Shown here one piece after another: positions 1 through 8,736 of a DNA stretch of 19,556 nucleotides. The stretch is from positions 1-19,556 of the forward strand of contig CAYSKJ010000047.1 in the NCBI GenBank assembly GCA_964431655.1, written 5' to 3'. The DNA comes from CAYMEV01 sp964431655 [NCBI: uncultured bacterium] (GTDB lineage Bacteria > CAYMEV01). Every line of letters begins with the position of its first letter. Positions within the stretch are counted from its first letter, which is position 1. A program made the position numbers and the translations under genes. The notes beneath the pieces were generated by a model that saw nothing but the letters and a program-made list of their open reading frames with translations, was not told where the DNA came from and did not search any database.

Positions 1-2580
1 CTTCCTCTGAACTTCATCGCCCGGTTCTGAGATAATTATGGCCATATCATTAAAATATTTCTCTGCAGTCTCTTTCAGCTTCTCGGGGGTCAGCTCCCTG
101 AATCCCCTTATAATTTCCTCGGAATAATTGTAGTTCCTGCCGATGGATTCATAGTAGCACAGGGTGCTTGCTATATATGAATCAGTAAATTCATACTTAT
201 ACTGCTGTTCATAATAACTGGCGACAGTCTGTATCTCATCCTGGCTTATATCTCCCTGTTTGACCTTTTCTATCTCGTTTTTAATCACCTCAATCAGTTT
301 ATCTTTCTTGTTAAGGGAAGTGAGAGCCGTAATCCTGAAGAATCCATAATCCTTTGTGGCACTGTAGCGCGGATAAGCAGAATACACCAGGTCATTGTCC
401 CTTCTTGTGGCTTTTAGTATCCTTCCGCTGAAACCGCTGCCCAGTGAAGCGTTTAAAAACAGCACGGGTATATAATCCTCATCAAACAGTGAAGGTGCCT
501 GGAAATTGAATACAACGCTGACCTGTTCAAACGGGGTTTTGTCAATAAATGTTTCATTAAGCCTGGGAACTCTCAAAGGTACTGCTTTTCCCTCAATGTT
601 GCCCCTGGGAATGCTTTGATAAATCTTTTCTGCATAGCTGACAGCTTCTTCGGCATCAAGGTCGCCAAAGAAGGAGCATATAATATTTTCCGCTTTGAAA
701 TAGTCCTTATAAAGTCCAAGCAGGTCTTCGCGGGATAAGCCGAGGGCGATATTTAGCCTTTTTTCCCTGCTTACTCCGGATTTTTGTCCCTCATAAAGGA
801 CCTTGTCCTTAAAATCATCATACCAGGTCTCAGGATTGTCTTTTTCCCTGTTAAATTTTGCCTGCAGCCTCTGTTTATGCAGATCCAGCTCCCTTTCACT
901 GAACACAGGCCTGCTGAATATTTCAGAAAGCTTGCTTAAAAGTTCGGGATAATCGCTTTTTAAAGACTTTGTCTGGATATACATGCCATTATTATTTATA
1001 TTTGCCCTCAGGGTAATATGCCTGTCCTCCAGCCAGCTGTCAAGCTCCATGGCATCAAAGTTTTCCGTACCCCCCCAGAACAGCATATCGGTCATTACAG
1101 TTAAACTGCCGACATTATCAATTGTCTCATAGTCAGTGGATATGGGCAGGAATATATAGGAGTGGACGAGGGGAGCGCTGTTGTTCTGCTTGTGAAGTAC
1201 GGTAAAGTTGTCTCTTTGTATCCTGCTTATCTCAGAAACAGTCTTCTCCTCCCGGGCAACAGCAAGGTCTTTTGTACCTACGGGTACGCCATAGAAGACA
1301 ACCCTGTTCCTGTCTGAAAAGTATTCCTTCAATACTCTAAGAATATCATCAGGAGCTATCTTCTCGTATTCCTTCATATGGATATCATAAACATCAGGGA
1401 TGCCGTACCGGAGCATATTGCTTCCGATCTGCATGCACTCGTTTTCGGGGGTGGATACCTGAAGCACCCTTTCCGCTTTCTTTCTGTTAAGAACATCATC
1501 TATATGCTTCTGGGTTATTCCCTTCTGGATAATGTCCTGTATAATAGAATCGGCTGTATCCAGGATCCTGTCCATATTCTTGGGATCTTTTGCTTCAAAC
1601 ATGATATTAAGGCTGTTGTCATCGCTGTAATAGGACTGGTTGAAATAACCGTAAATCCAGTTTACCAGCTCAAGTTCCTCCACCAGCCGGTAGGGGAGGT
1701 CCGAGTTCCTCTTGTAAAAGAGGATTTCGCAGGCGAGATCCAGAGCCAGGAAGTCTCTGTATCGGCATGAGGGTATGATCCTGGTGATGAAACCCCTTGC
1801 CTGGCTCAAATCAAATTCCTCTACATATTTGTATTCTCCAACCCTTACCTTTTCTGAAGGGTTATATACCGGAGCCAGCCTGCCCCTCTTAAAGTCTCTG
1901 AATGCATTTTTTATAAGTTCCATGGTTTTTTGAGTGTCAATATTGCCGGATGCCACGAATACCATGTTATTAGGCACATACCTTTCTTTATAGTATTTGA
2001 GCAGGTCTTCTCTCTGCAGATCCTTAAACAGCTCAATATCGCCTATTACCTCGTTTCTTATATTCGAGGTTAAATATGCCGTTTCCATGACGCGGTTCCT
2101 CATTGTAGCCATCGGCGGGGCTACCCTGTAGACAAACTCTTTTATAATGACCTCTTTCTCCCTCTTAACTTCTTCTTCGGCAAAGATGGAAAACTGCATG
2201 GTCTCTGAAAGTATCTGAATGGCATCCTCAAGGAATTCGCTATCCACCTCTATAAAGTAGGCAGTATGGTCATAGGTGGTATAAGCATTGCTGTTTCCTC
2301 CTATTTTTTCTGTCCAGTCAACATAATCGCTTTCCGAGCGGATGGAAGTGGTGCTTCCGATGGCAAGGTGCTCAACAAAATGGGAAATGCCTGCTCCGAA
2401 AAATTCCTTCTCGTGAATCGAGCCAGTTTTAACAAAGCAGAACAGAGAGACATTTGAACTGCTGGTATTTTCTTTGACAACTATCTCCATGCCGTTTTCC
2501 AGCCTCTCATGAAGTATATCCTGGGAAAAGGCTGAGGTGCATATAAAAACCATTATGACCGCTAATGCAAGTTTTTTCAA
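1..2580 (-). CDS. M16 family zinc metallopeptidase (pitrilysin/insulinase-like), exported, C-terminus outside window
   Basis: The frame is open for 860 codons and runs off the left edge, so the C-terminus is missing. Residues 1-19 form a Sec-type signal peptide ending AFS|Q, so the protein should act in the periplasm. The inverted zinc motif HFVEH is at residues 67-71, and Glu148 in EKEVIIKEF, 77 residues later, fits the third zinc ligand. The N-terminal M16 domain is therefore catalytically complete. A second M16-like half follows. It has no HxxEH but carries the conserved Arg/Tyr region near residue 728 (RRDNDLVYSAYPRY), as expected of the substrate-binding half of two-domain M16 peptidases. 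I chose the TTG start at 2580 because AAAGGAG lies 8 nt upstream and the signal peptide begins there (LKKLALAVIM). It follows the M23 peptidase gene by 15 nt, so the two are probably co-transcribed. Family is certain; substrate is unknown. Confidence 0.93.
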   Translation of the reverse strand, partial: MKKLALAVIMVFICTSAFSQDILHERLENGMEIVVKENTSSSNVSLFCFVKTGSIHEKEFFGAGISHFVEHLAIGSTTSIRSESDYVDWTEKIGGNSNAYTTYDHTAYFIEVDSEFLEDAIQILSETMQFSIFAEEEVKREKEVIIKEFVYRVAPPMATMRNRVMETAYLTSNIRNEVIGDIELFKDLQREDLLKYYKERYVPNNMVFVASGNIDTQKTMELIKNAFRDFKRGRLAPVYNPSEKVRVGEYKYVEEFDLSQARGFITRIIPSCRYRDFLALDLACEILFYKRNSDLPYRLVEELELVNWIYGYFNQSYYSDDNSLNIMFEAKDPKNMDRILDTADSIIQDIIQKGITQKHIDDVLNRKKAERVLQVSTPENECMQIGSNMLRYGIPDVYDIHMKEYEKIAPDDILRVLKEYFSDRNRVVFYGVPVGTKDLAVAREEKTVSEISRIQRDNFTVLHKQNNSAPLVHSYIFLPISTDYETIDNVGSLTVMTDMLFWGGTENFDAMELDSWLEDRHITLRANINNNGMYIQTKSLKSDYPELLSKLSEIFSRPVFSERELDLHKQRLQAKFNREKDNPETWYDDFKDKVLYEGQKSGVSREKRLNIALGLSREDLLGLYKDYFKAENIICSFFGDLDAEEAVSYAEKIYQSIPRGNIEGKAVPLRVPRLNETFIDKTPFEQVSVVFNFQAPSLFDEDYIPVLFLNASLGSGFSGRILKATRRDNDLVYSAYPRYSATKDYGFFRITALTSLNKKDKLIEVIKNEIEKVKQGDISQDEIQTVASYYEQQYKYEFTDSYIASTLCYYESIGRNYNYSEEIIRGFRELTPEKLKETAEKYFNDMAIIISEPGDEVQRK

Positions 2581-2595
2581 TTTATCACTCCTTTT

Positions 2596-3510
2596 TTATT
2601 TAATAATATCCTCTATTAGTTCATTTATAAAAGAAAAGGACAGGGGATAAATATCCTTTAACAAAAACTTAACCTGCCAGTGCAGGTGAGGTCCTGTAGA
2701 TCTGCCTGTGGAACCAACATAGCCTATAATATCCCCTGAAGCCACAATGTCCCCCTCCTTTACTGCGAACCTGTCAAGATGGCAGAACAGGGAGTATATA
2801 CCAAGGCCATTGTCTATTATGAGTATATTGCCCTCATAAAAATAATCATTTCCCGTAAGGACAGCCTTTCCGCTTAAGGGGGCAAATACAGGAGTCCCCC
2901 GGGGCCTGGAGATGTCAACACCCTTATGCCTCGAGACCTCTTCGCCGTTCCTGAGCCTCTTCTGGCCAAAGGACCGGTATTCTGCATCCCCTGCATCTTT
3001 TATTGGGGATGTATATCCGTCCAGTATGTAGAGTTTGGGGGTGACTGGTTTAATGCTGTTATATATATTCCTGACTTCCCTCTTTCTGTTTTCAATCTCT
3101 TCTTCTGTCCGGGTCTGGGCCCTGGGGATTGTTTTTGGCAGCATCCATACATCAAATTCCCTTTTTGCAAAATTAATCAAAATATGCCGGGTTGACCTTT
3201 TGGAATTACTTTCATACACTATTGAAATGGAGTAATTTTTTGCATCCTGCCTGAAGTCGGTAGCAAAGAGAGAGATATACCTCCCGTTAAAAGGCAGGAA
3301 AAACAGCTCCCTTTCCTCATCAATGATTATTTTGTCAGGTACTGCTCCATTTTTCGGGGTAATCACAAAAAAAACGGCATCTCCCTGTCTGGGACTCTCA
3401 TTATAGATGCGGCAGTCAAAATCATCAAAGTCGTAATATGCGTTTTCCCGGGCAGGCAAAATCGCGGAGAGCATAAAGAAAAGCAACAATAATAGCAATA
3501 GTTTTTTCAT
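2596..3510 (-). CDS. M23 family peptidase (LytM-type), exported
   Basis: This 304-residue protein starts with a hydrophobic signal sequence (MKKLLLLLLLFFMLSAILPA), so it is exported. The C-terminal domain, roughly residues 165-290, is a complete M23/LytM fold. Zinc ligands are His195 and Asp199 in HKGVD and His277 in GPHLHW, with His244 (FCHL) as the catalytic His. Such enzymes cut peptide crosslinks in peptidoglycan. Residues 25-115 are beta-rich and may be an Ig-like spacer. The frame is open upstream to 3561, but that start would overlap a promoter-like sequence at 3541-3568. The ATG at 3510 sits at the start of the signal peptide with AAAGG and GGGAAG just upstream, so I use it. It lies 106 nt after mutS and 15 nt before the M16 gene. 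The two exported peptidases may share a cell-envelope role (inference). Confidence 0.92.
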   Translation of the reverse strand: MKKLLLLLLLFFMLSAILPARENAYYDFDDFDCRIYNESPRQGDAVFFVITPKNGAVPDKIIIDEERELFFLPFNGRYISLFATDFRQDAKNYSISIVYESNSKRSTRHILINFAKREFDVWMLPKTIPRAQTRTEEEIENRKREVRNIYNSIKPVTPKLYILDGYTSPIKDAGDAEYRSFGQKRLRNGEEVSRHKGVDISRPRGTPVFAPLSGKAVLTGNDYFYEGNILIIDNGLGIYSLFCHLDRFAVKEGDIVASGDIIGYVGSTGRSTGPHLHWQVKFLLKDIYPLSFSFINELIEDIIK

Positions 3511-3540
3511 AGGCCTTTCTTCCCTGATTTGATTATCCGG

Positions 3541-3568
3541 ATTATATATAAATACCCGCATTCTGCAA
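3541..3568 (-). promoter_or_regulatory. Candidate sigma70-type promoter for the M23-M16 peptidase pair
   Basis: On the minus strand a perfect -10 (TATAAT, 3546-3541) is preceded by TTGCAG (3568-3563) with a 16-nt spacer. Transcription would begin near 3534, about 24 nt before the M23 ATG at 3510. It lies in the only sizeable gap (106 nt) downstream of mutS. The -35 match is only moderate. Confidence 0.45.
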
Positions 3569-3616
3569 TAAAATACTGCTTAATATCCTACGAAAGCCCT
3601 GGGGTAAAAGTTTGTT

Positions 3617-6217
3617 TCAGAGCAGTTTTTTCAGTTTTTCCAGAAGCAGAAGGGCTTCTATGGGGGTAGTATTGGATATGTCTGTTTTTTTCAGTATATC
3701 GCTGATTCGGCTGGATTCTTTTTCAAAAAGGCTTCTTTGCCGGGGTTCTGAGTTGTCGGGGATATCTTTTCTTTCCCTGAGCCCCTGTATCAGATTACTG
3801 CTGTCATTGCTCTCCAGGTTTGCAAGAACCTTTCTTGCCTTATCTATTATTTCCCCGGGTATACCGGCCATCTCAGCCACATGAATTCCGTAGCTCCTGT
3901 CTGCTGTTCCTGGTATGATTTTTCGGAGGAATATAAGCTTATTATTGTATTCCCTGACCTGTATGCAGTAATTTTTAATGCCGTCATATTCATCCGCAAG
4001 TATGGTAAGCTCGTTATAGTGGGTGGCGAACATGGTGTAAGCGCCGATATGCCTGAATATATACTCGGATATGGCCCAGGCAATGCTGATGCCGTCATAG
4101 GTGGATGTACCCCGGCCGACTTCATCCAGGAGGATAAGGCTTTTTCGGGTGCTGTTTTTTAGTATAAGAGCAGTTTCCGACATCTCTACCAGGAAGGTGC
4201 TCATTCCTTTGGAAAGATAGTCCGATGACCCTATCCTGGTAAAAACCCTGTCAATAATGGGTATTTTTGCAGAGATGGCGGGAACAAAGCTCCCTATATG
4301 AGCCAGCAGTACAATGAGTGCGTTCTGCCTTAGATAAGTGGATTTTCCAGCCATATTGGGTCCTGTTATTATATAAAATCTGCTGGCATTTTCCATGAGT
4401 AAATCATTGGGGATGAACTCTCTGTTCAGGAAGTTTTCCACCAGTGGATGCCTGCCGTTTCTTATATCGATGGTATCCTCATCAGTAAGAGCCGGTCTGG
4501 TATAGCGGTTTCTCTGGGCAACCCAGCTGAAGGAAAGGAAGACATCAAGTTTCCCCACTTTATTGGCACAGGATTTTAATCCCCCGGAGAAGCGTTCCAG
4601 CTCGTTTAGAAGTGTTTCATATATCTCCCTTTCAAGTGTGATTCGTCTTTCTTCCGCGGTCGTTATGGTTTTTTCGAGCTTATAGAGTTCATCGGTTACA
4701 AACCTCTCATTATTTACCAGGGTCTGTTTTTTCTTGTAACTGTCCGGGACAAGGCCTGACTTGCTTTTCGGGATGTCAATATAATAGCCGAAGACCTTAT
4801 TGTAGCCTACTTTCAGGTTCTGCACCCCTGTTATTTTTCTCTGTTCGTTCTCATAAGCAAGGATGTGTTTCTGGCTGTTTTCTATTATATCAACCAGGTC
4901 AGCCAGGCCGGCATTGCATCCGGTGTTTATATAACCCCCGTCCCTTGTATTGGATGGAGGGGAGTCAGCGATTGTATGCCTTATCAAAGAGACAATGTCT
5001 ATGGAATCTGGTATTTTATTGCTTATTTCATCAAGGCATTGTTCTCTGCAGGCCATTAATTGCTTTTTGATGTCAGCAACCGTATCCAGGCTGTCCGCAA
5101 GAGCCGATAGGTCTCTCGGTGTCGCATTCCTGTGGAGTATCCTGCCGTTTATCCTCTCTATATCAGATACCTTGCTTACCAGTCTGATGAATTCATCCTG
5201 CAGGTCAGAGTTTTTGCAGAAAAAACTGACTATATCAAGCCTTTTATTTATCTCATTTTTTTCCTGCAGGGGGTTCAGAAGCCAGTGCCTAAGCATTCTG
5301 GTTCCCATGGCTGTTTTTGTTCTGTTAAGAAGGTCAAACAGGGTTTTTTCCTGGGATTTGGATTCAGGGTTCATGATTTCAAGGTGCTTTATGGTAGAGG
5401 AATCAAGGTCCATATACTGGCTTGCATTATAAAGCTCAATTTCACTGCTGAAGCTAAGTTTTATACCTTTGTGGCTTATGAATTCATCTGCGATAAAGAG
5501 TGCAAGCATAATCTCTTCTCTTTCCTGAACGGCCATATACTGGAGATTTTTTGCAGGCAGGCTGGATATGGTCTCATGTTTCCATGCATTAAAGGCTTTT
5601 TTCCCCACACTCAATTCCCGCAGCGGTATATCAAGCTCCGTGTGAACAGGGATATTTTCCCGGAGGTACTTGATAAGGTCCCCGGATGCAATGATTTCTG
5701 TAGGGGAAAATTTTGAAAGCTCATCAAATACCCTTAAAGACTCCCTGTCAATACTTGTCATCTTGATTTCCTGGGTTGAAATGTCAATGAAAACCAGGCC
5801 GAACATGCCGTTTTTTTCTGCAATACTGCACAGGTAATTATTGCTCTGATTGTCCAGATATTCTTCTTCAATTATGGTACTTGGGGTGATTACCCTTATT
5901 ACCTCGCGTTTTACAATTCCTTTGGCTGTTTTCGGGTCCTCCACCTGTTCGCAGATCGCAACATTTGAACCGCTTTCCAGAAGCCTGGGAAGGTATTTGG
6001 TAATGCTGTGATAGGGAATACCGCACAGGGGAGAATTGTCCGTATCCCTGTTTCGGCTGGTCAGGGTTATATTGAGTATTTTCGAGGCTTTTACTGCATC
6101 GGTGTCAAACATCTCATAGAAATCACCCATTCTGAAAAGCAGTATCTCATCCCTGTATCTCTCCTTTATCCGGAAATACTGCTCCATCAGAGGAGTTAAC
6201 TTCTTTTTTGCCTGCAT
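3617..6217 (-). CDS. mutS: DNA mismatch repair protein MutS
   Basis: This is a full-length MutS of 866 residues, the usual size of bacterial MutS1. The mismatch-reading motif GDFYE is at residues 31-35, with Phe33 and Glu35 as the base-contacting pair. The clamp and lever regions follow. The C-terminal ABC ATPase has Walker A GPNMAGKST at 619-627 and Walker B LLDEVGRGTST near 695-705. It recognises mispaired bases and recruits MutL; no mutL is in this window. The gene starts 6 nt after the stop of the LapA-like gene and lacks a strong ribosome-binding site of its own, so translational coupling is likely. Nothing looks truncated or unusual. Confidence 0.98.
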   Translation of the reverse strand: MQAKKKLTPLMEQYFRIKERYRDEILLFRMGDFYEMFDTDAVKASKILNITLTSRNRDTDNSPLCGIPYHSITKYLPRLLESGSNVAICEQVEDPKTAKGIVKREVIRVITPSTIIEEEYLDNQSNNYLCSIAEKNGMFGLVFIDISTQEIKMTSIDRESLRVFDELSKFSPTEIIASGDLIKYLRENIPVHTELDIPLRELSVGKKAFNAWKHETISSLPAKNLQYMAVQEREEIMLALFIADEFISHKGIKLSFSSEIELYNASQYMDLDSSTIKHLEIMNPESKSQEKTLFDLLNRTKTAMGTRMLRHWLLNPLQEKNEINKRLDIVSFFCKNSDLQDEFIRLVSKVSDIERINGRILHRNATPRDLSALADSLDTVADIKKQLMACREQCLDEISNKIPDSIDIVSLIRHTIADSPPSNTRDGGYINTGCNAGLADLVDIIENSQKHILAYENEQRKITGVQNLKVGYNKVFGYYIDIPKSKSGLVPDSYKKKQTLVNNERFVTDELYKLEKTITTAEERRITLEREIYETLLNELERFSGGLKSCANKVGKLDVFLSFSWVAQRNRYTRPALTDEDTIDIRNGRHPLVENFLNREFIPNDLLMENASRFYIITGPNMAGKSTYLRQNALIVLLAHIGSFVPAISAKIPIIDRVFTRIGSSDYLSKGMSTFLVEMSETALILKNSTRKSLILLDEVGRGTSTYDGISIAWAISEYIFRHIGAYTMFATHYNELTILADEYDGIKNYCIQVREYNNKLIFLRKIIPGTADRSYGIHVAEMAGIPGEIIDKARKVLANLESNDSSNLIQGLRERKDIPDNSEPRQRSLFEKESSRISDILKKTDISNTTPIEALLLLEKLKKLL

Positions 6218-6223
6218 AGCTGT

Positions 6224-6610
6224 TTATTCTGGGTTTTCCTCTCCATTGCCCTTTTCAGGGCTGTTTTCCGGAACATCAGCTTCTTCACCGGTATCATACC
6301 CGGGCTGAAGGTTCCGATTTACAAGCTGAAGCTGGGATATCTCATTTTTTAATGAGCTGATGATCCTGTTCTGCTTTTTTACCCTTGCGGCATTCTTTAT
6401 AACCATTATAAGCAGGGGGAATCCCGTAAGAATCATGCCAATAAACAGGGCAAAACTGAAATAGAGTATCATGGGGGAAGGGCCCAGGGATTTTTTCATG
6501 GGAGGTATATGCATGGTTACCTCTTTTGAAAGCTCTCCGTAGTTCTGATAGACGAACATGCCTACAAATACGATGACCAGGATTACGAAAACTATCTTTA
6601 CATAAAGCAT
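6224..6610 (-). CDS. LapA-like small inner-membrane protein (lipopolysaccharide assembly protein A domain)
   Basis: This is a 128-residue membrane protein. A first transmembrane helix at about residues 4-22 is followed by a short loop (QNYGELSKEV), a second helix at about 46-72, a cytoplasmic coiled-coil stretch (about 73-100) and an acidic, Pro/Glu-rich tail. The two-helix-plus-coiled-coil layout and the QN motif after helix 1 match the LapA domain (formerly DUF1049). In proteobacteria LapA works with LapB to control LpxC and LPS synthesis; whether that holds here is unknown. The neighbouring kdsB, an LPS-core gene 11 nt upstream, supports an outer-membrane role. GGAG lies just upstream of the ATG. 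Confidence 0.75.
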   Translation of the reverse strand: MLYVKIVFVILVIVFVGMFVYQNYGELSKEVTMHIPPMKKSLGPSPMILYFSFALFIGMILTGFPLLIMVIKNAARVKKQNRIISSLKNEISQLQLVNRNLQPGYDTGEEADVPENSPEKGNGEENPE

Positions 6611-6621
6611 AATTTTTCTCC

Positions 6622-7353
6622 TTATTTTGAATTTAAGTAATCTTCAATCTTTTCTACATCTGACGGAGTGTCAACACTCATCAGTTTTTTATCAGTTTTT
6701 ACAGCCCTTATCCTGCAGCCATTGGCCAGTATTCTGAGCTGTTCAAGCCTTTCAGCCTTTTCCAGGTCGCACTCCCCCCAGTTATTGAACAGCTCCAGAG
6801 CCCCGCAGGTATATCCGTAGATGCCTATATGCTTTCTGTAAATTATGCCAGGCATACTGTCCCTGTTATACGGAATGGGGCAACGGGAAAAATACACGGC
6901 ATAGCCGTCATTGGAAAGTACAAGCTTTACCGTATTGGGATTATCTATATCTGTGGGTTCGGTTATATCGGCATAAAGGGTTGCAAATCCTGATTCGCTG
7001 TCCCGGGTTGCTTTTGCAAGCATTTCTATTATTTGAAAGCTTATGAGGGGTTCATCCCCCTGAAGGTTTATTATGATATCTGCATTTTCTGCCTTGCCTG
7101 AGGCCCAGTAGACCCTTTCCGAACCATTTTGAAATTCCCTGCCGGACAAAAGCACCCTGCAGTATCCATAAGGCCTTAATGCATCCCTGATTCTATCATC
7201 GTCCGTTGCAACATATACACGGTAATCACTTTTATCCGGCTTTATCCTCTCCACTACCCATCTTATCATTTCCTTGCCCATTATTTTCTGCAGGGGCTTG
7301 CCAGGAAGCCTTGTAGAACCGTATCTTGCAGGAATGATTATGTTTACTTTCAT
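6622..7353 (-). CDS. kdsB: 3-deoxy-manno-octulosonate cytidylyltransferase (CMP-KDO synthetase)
   Basis: The enzyme activates KDO with CTP to give CMP-KDO, the donor for the inner core of LPS. Its presence is the best sign that this organism has a KDO-containing outer membrane. The nucleotide-binding signature IIPARYGSTRLPGKPL is at about residues 6-20, NLQGDEPL (metal and CTP binding) at 96-103, and HIGIYGY is further on. Length is 243 residues, typical of KdsB. A GTG three codons upstream is in frame, but it lies within the AGGTG that serves as ribosome-binding site for the ATG at 7353, so the ATG is preferred. The 61-nt gap to fmt holds two TATAAT boxes on the minus strand (7395-7390 and 7414-7409) without good -35 elements, so an internal promoter is possible. 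Confidence 0.95.
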   Translation of the reverse strand: MKVNIIIPARYGSTRLPGKPLQKIMGKEMIRWVVERIKPDKSDYRVYVATDDDRIRDALRPYGYCRVLLSGREFQNGSERVYWASGKAENADIIINLQGDEPLISFQIIEMLAKATRDSESGFATLYADITEPTDIDNPNTVKLVLSNDGYAVYFSRCPIPYNRDSMPGIIYRKHIGIYGYTCGALELFNNWGECDLEKAERLEQLRILANGCRIRAVKTDKKLMSVDTPSDVEKIEDYLNSK

Positions 7354-7414
7354 GAAAAGCACCTGTTGAACAGAATCAGATTAATATTTATTATACACAA
7401 TTCCCGGTATTATA

Positions 7415-8365
7415 CTAATTAAATATTGATTTTCCCGAAATGATATTGTATCCCTGGGCAAAATCACCGGCATCCATTGTATTTCTGCCTTCGGGTTTAA
7501 CCCTCATAAGCCGGATGGCTCCATTGCCGCATTTTACATACAGATTTTTATTATTTGAATAAAGTGTGCCTGGTCTGGCTTCTGTTTCAGGAACAAAATC
7601 CGTCATATCTGAGGCAATGACCTGCAGCCTCTTTTGGCTGTATGTGGTAAAAGCAGGGATGTAACCGTTCAGTCCCCTTACTTTATTAAAAATATACTCA
7701 GCCTTTTCACTCCAGTCTATCCTGCATTCCGATTTCAAAACCGGGTATGCATAGGTTGCAAGGCTCTCTTCCTGGGATTTAAGGCTGTAATTTCCATTGC
7801 AGATATTTATCAGGCAGGGACCTATATGAATGGAAGAAAGCTCGGATAACCTTTTCGAAAGGGAGGAATAGTCCTCTCCCGGATCAATGGCTGTTTTTTC
7901 CTGAAATATTATTTTTCCCGAGTCCAGCCTTTTATTCATCTTAAAAAAGGAAATTCCTGTATATTTCCTGCCGTCCATCAATACCCGGTTTATGGGAGCA
8001 GCCCCCCGGTATAAAGGCAGAAGGGAAGGGTGTATATTAACGCAGAAGAATCGCGGGAGCCTGAGAAGCCTGCCTGGTACCATCTTTGAAAAGGAGCAGA
8101 CAACAATAAAATCAAGATCAAGAGACCTGAGCCTGGAAATAAGGCTCTCATCCCTGAGCACATCGGTCTCCATAAGGGGGTTTTTAAGCCTGAGAGCTTC
8201 AGTTTTTACAGGCGTTGGGATGCTTTTATTCTTTCTTCCTGATATTCTGTCTGTAAGGGTAATTACACACCGGACATCTATGAAAGGGTTAGAGTGGAGG
8301 CTTTTCAGCGGCATGACCGAGAATTCCGAGGAGCCTATATAAGCGACCTTTAACAATTTCTCCAT
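7415..8365 (-). CDS. fmt: Methionyl-tRNA formyltransferase
   Basis: Fmt formylates initiator Met-tRNA using 10-formyl-tetrahydrofolate, and peptide deformylase later removes the formyl group. The 316-residue protein carries the N-terminal Rossmann domain, TDRISGRK (39-45) followed by PTPVK, and the active-site signature NIHPSLLPLYRGAAPI at 110-125. The catalytic trio Asn110, His112 and Asp148 (LDSGKI) corresponds to E. coli N108/H110/D146. The C-terminal OB-like tRNA-binding domain is present. AAGGA lies 8 nt upstream of the ATG. In many bacteria def sits directly upstream of fmt. Here def is in the same orientation but 7.3 kb away, with the accessory block between. A possible weak promoter (TATAGT) lies about 35 nt upstream. 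Confidence 0.97.
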   Translation of the reverse strand: MEKLLKVAYIGSSEFSVMPLKSLHSNPFIDVRCVITLTDRISGRKNKSIPTPVKTEALRLKNPLMETDVLRDESLISRLRSLDLDFIVVCSFSKMVPGRLLRLPRFFCVNIHPSLLPLYRGAAPINRVLMDGRKYTGISFFKMNKRLDSGKIIFQEKTAIDPGEDYSSLSKRLSELSSIHIGPCLINICNGNYSLKSQEESLATYAYPVLKSECRIDWSEKAEYIFNKVRGLNGYIPAFTTYSQKRLQVIASDMTDFVPETEARPGTLYSNNKNLYVKCGNGAIRLMRVKPEGRNTMDAGDFAQGYNIISGKSIFN

Positions 8366-8423
8366 GTAAATATCCTTTTTTCCCTTTATCAGGAATCTAC
8401 TATATTTTACAAATTATTGCTAA

Positions 8424-8621
8424 TTAAAAAGCATCCGCTTTTTGGTATGGATCAGGGGTAAAAATGAGGTTTAGTCAATAACTATCTTTTGAAAATTACT
8501 TCCCTTATCTTACAGCTAAGGCTTCTGCCGTCCCCGGACAAGCCCGGTGAAATGCAGTAATCAAATTCCAGGGCCAGTTAAAACACGAGTTGTATAAAAT
8601 CTCTTTTCCCCAGGGGAATCT
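8424..8621 (-). pseudogene. Detached 3' fragment of a GT-C-like membrane glycosyltransferase (direct repeat, copy 1)
   Basis: This stretch matches 11511-11721 closely by eye, in the same orientation. Read on the minus strand it encodes the same protein tail: LEFDYCISP, then GDGRSLSCKIREVIFKR and a TAG stop (8484-8482). It has an in-frame stop in the upstream part (QLVF*LALEF) and no start, so it is a dead fragment. The copy at 11511 is still attached to the rest of its broken gene; this one is isolated just upstream of fmt. The two copies are direct repeats that flank the plus-strand cassette. Confidence 0.85.
8426..8443. terminator. Bidirectional terminator-like hairpin in repeat copy 1
   Basis: AAAAAGC-ATCC-GCTTTTT forms a perfect 7-bp stem with a 4-nt loop and flanking A/T runs. 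It follows the stop codon of the GT-C fragment on the minus strand and was probably that gene's terminator. In copy 2 the stem is partly degraded (AAGC-ATCC-GCTT). Here it could insulate the cassette from fmt, but as it lies between divergent genes it has no obvious present job. Confidence 0.5.
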
Positions 8622-8678
8622 ATATATATAATGCAGTCTTTCATGAAAAGAGAAGAAAGCTCTGAATGAATGATATTA

Positions 8679-8707
8679 TTGACAATTTCCACTAATTCCG
8701 TTATATA
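8679..8707 (+). promoter_or_regulatory. Strong sigma70-type promoter of the accessory cassette
   Basis: A perfect -35 (TTGACA, 8679-8684) is followed by a 17-nt spacer and TATATA (8702-8707). Transcription would begin near 8714, followed by AGAGG (8722-8726) and the ATG at 8737. It is the closest consensus match I found in the window and lies between repeat copy 1 and the first cassette gene. Confidence 0.75.
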
Positions 8708-8736
8708 AATTAAAAAAATCAAGAGGTTAATGTATT

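Noticed and set aside
1378-1770. Plus-strand open frame of 130 codons
   Set aside because: It is antisense to the M16 peptidase, whose minus-strand frame is open throughout and carries all family motifs; no ribosome-binding site supports it.
3511-3561. Upstream start for the M23 peptidase
   Set aside because: It would put 17 charged residues before a clear signal peptide and overlaps a promoter-like sequence.
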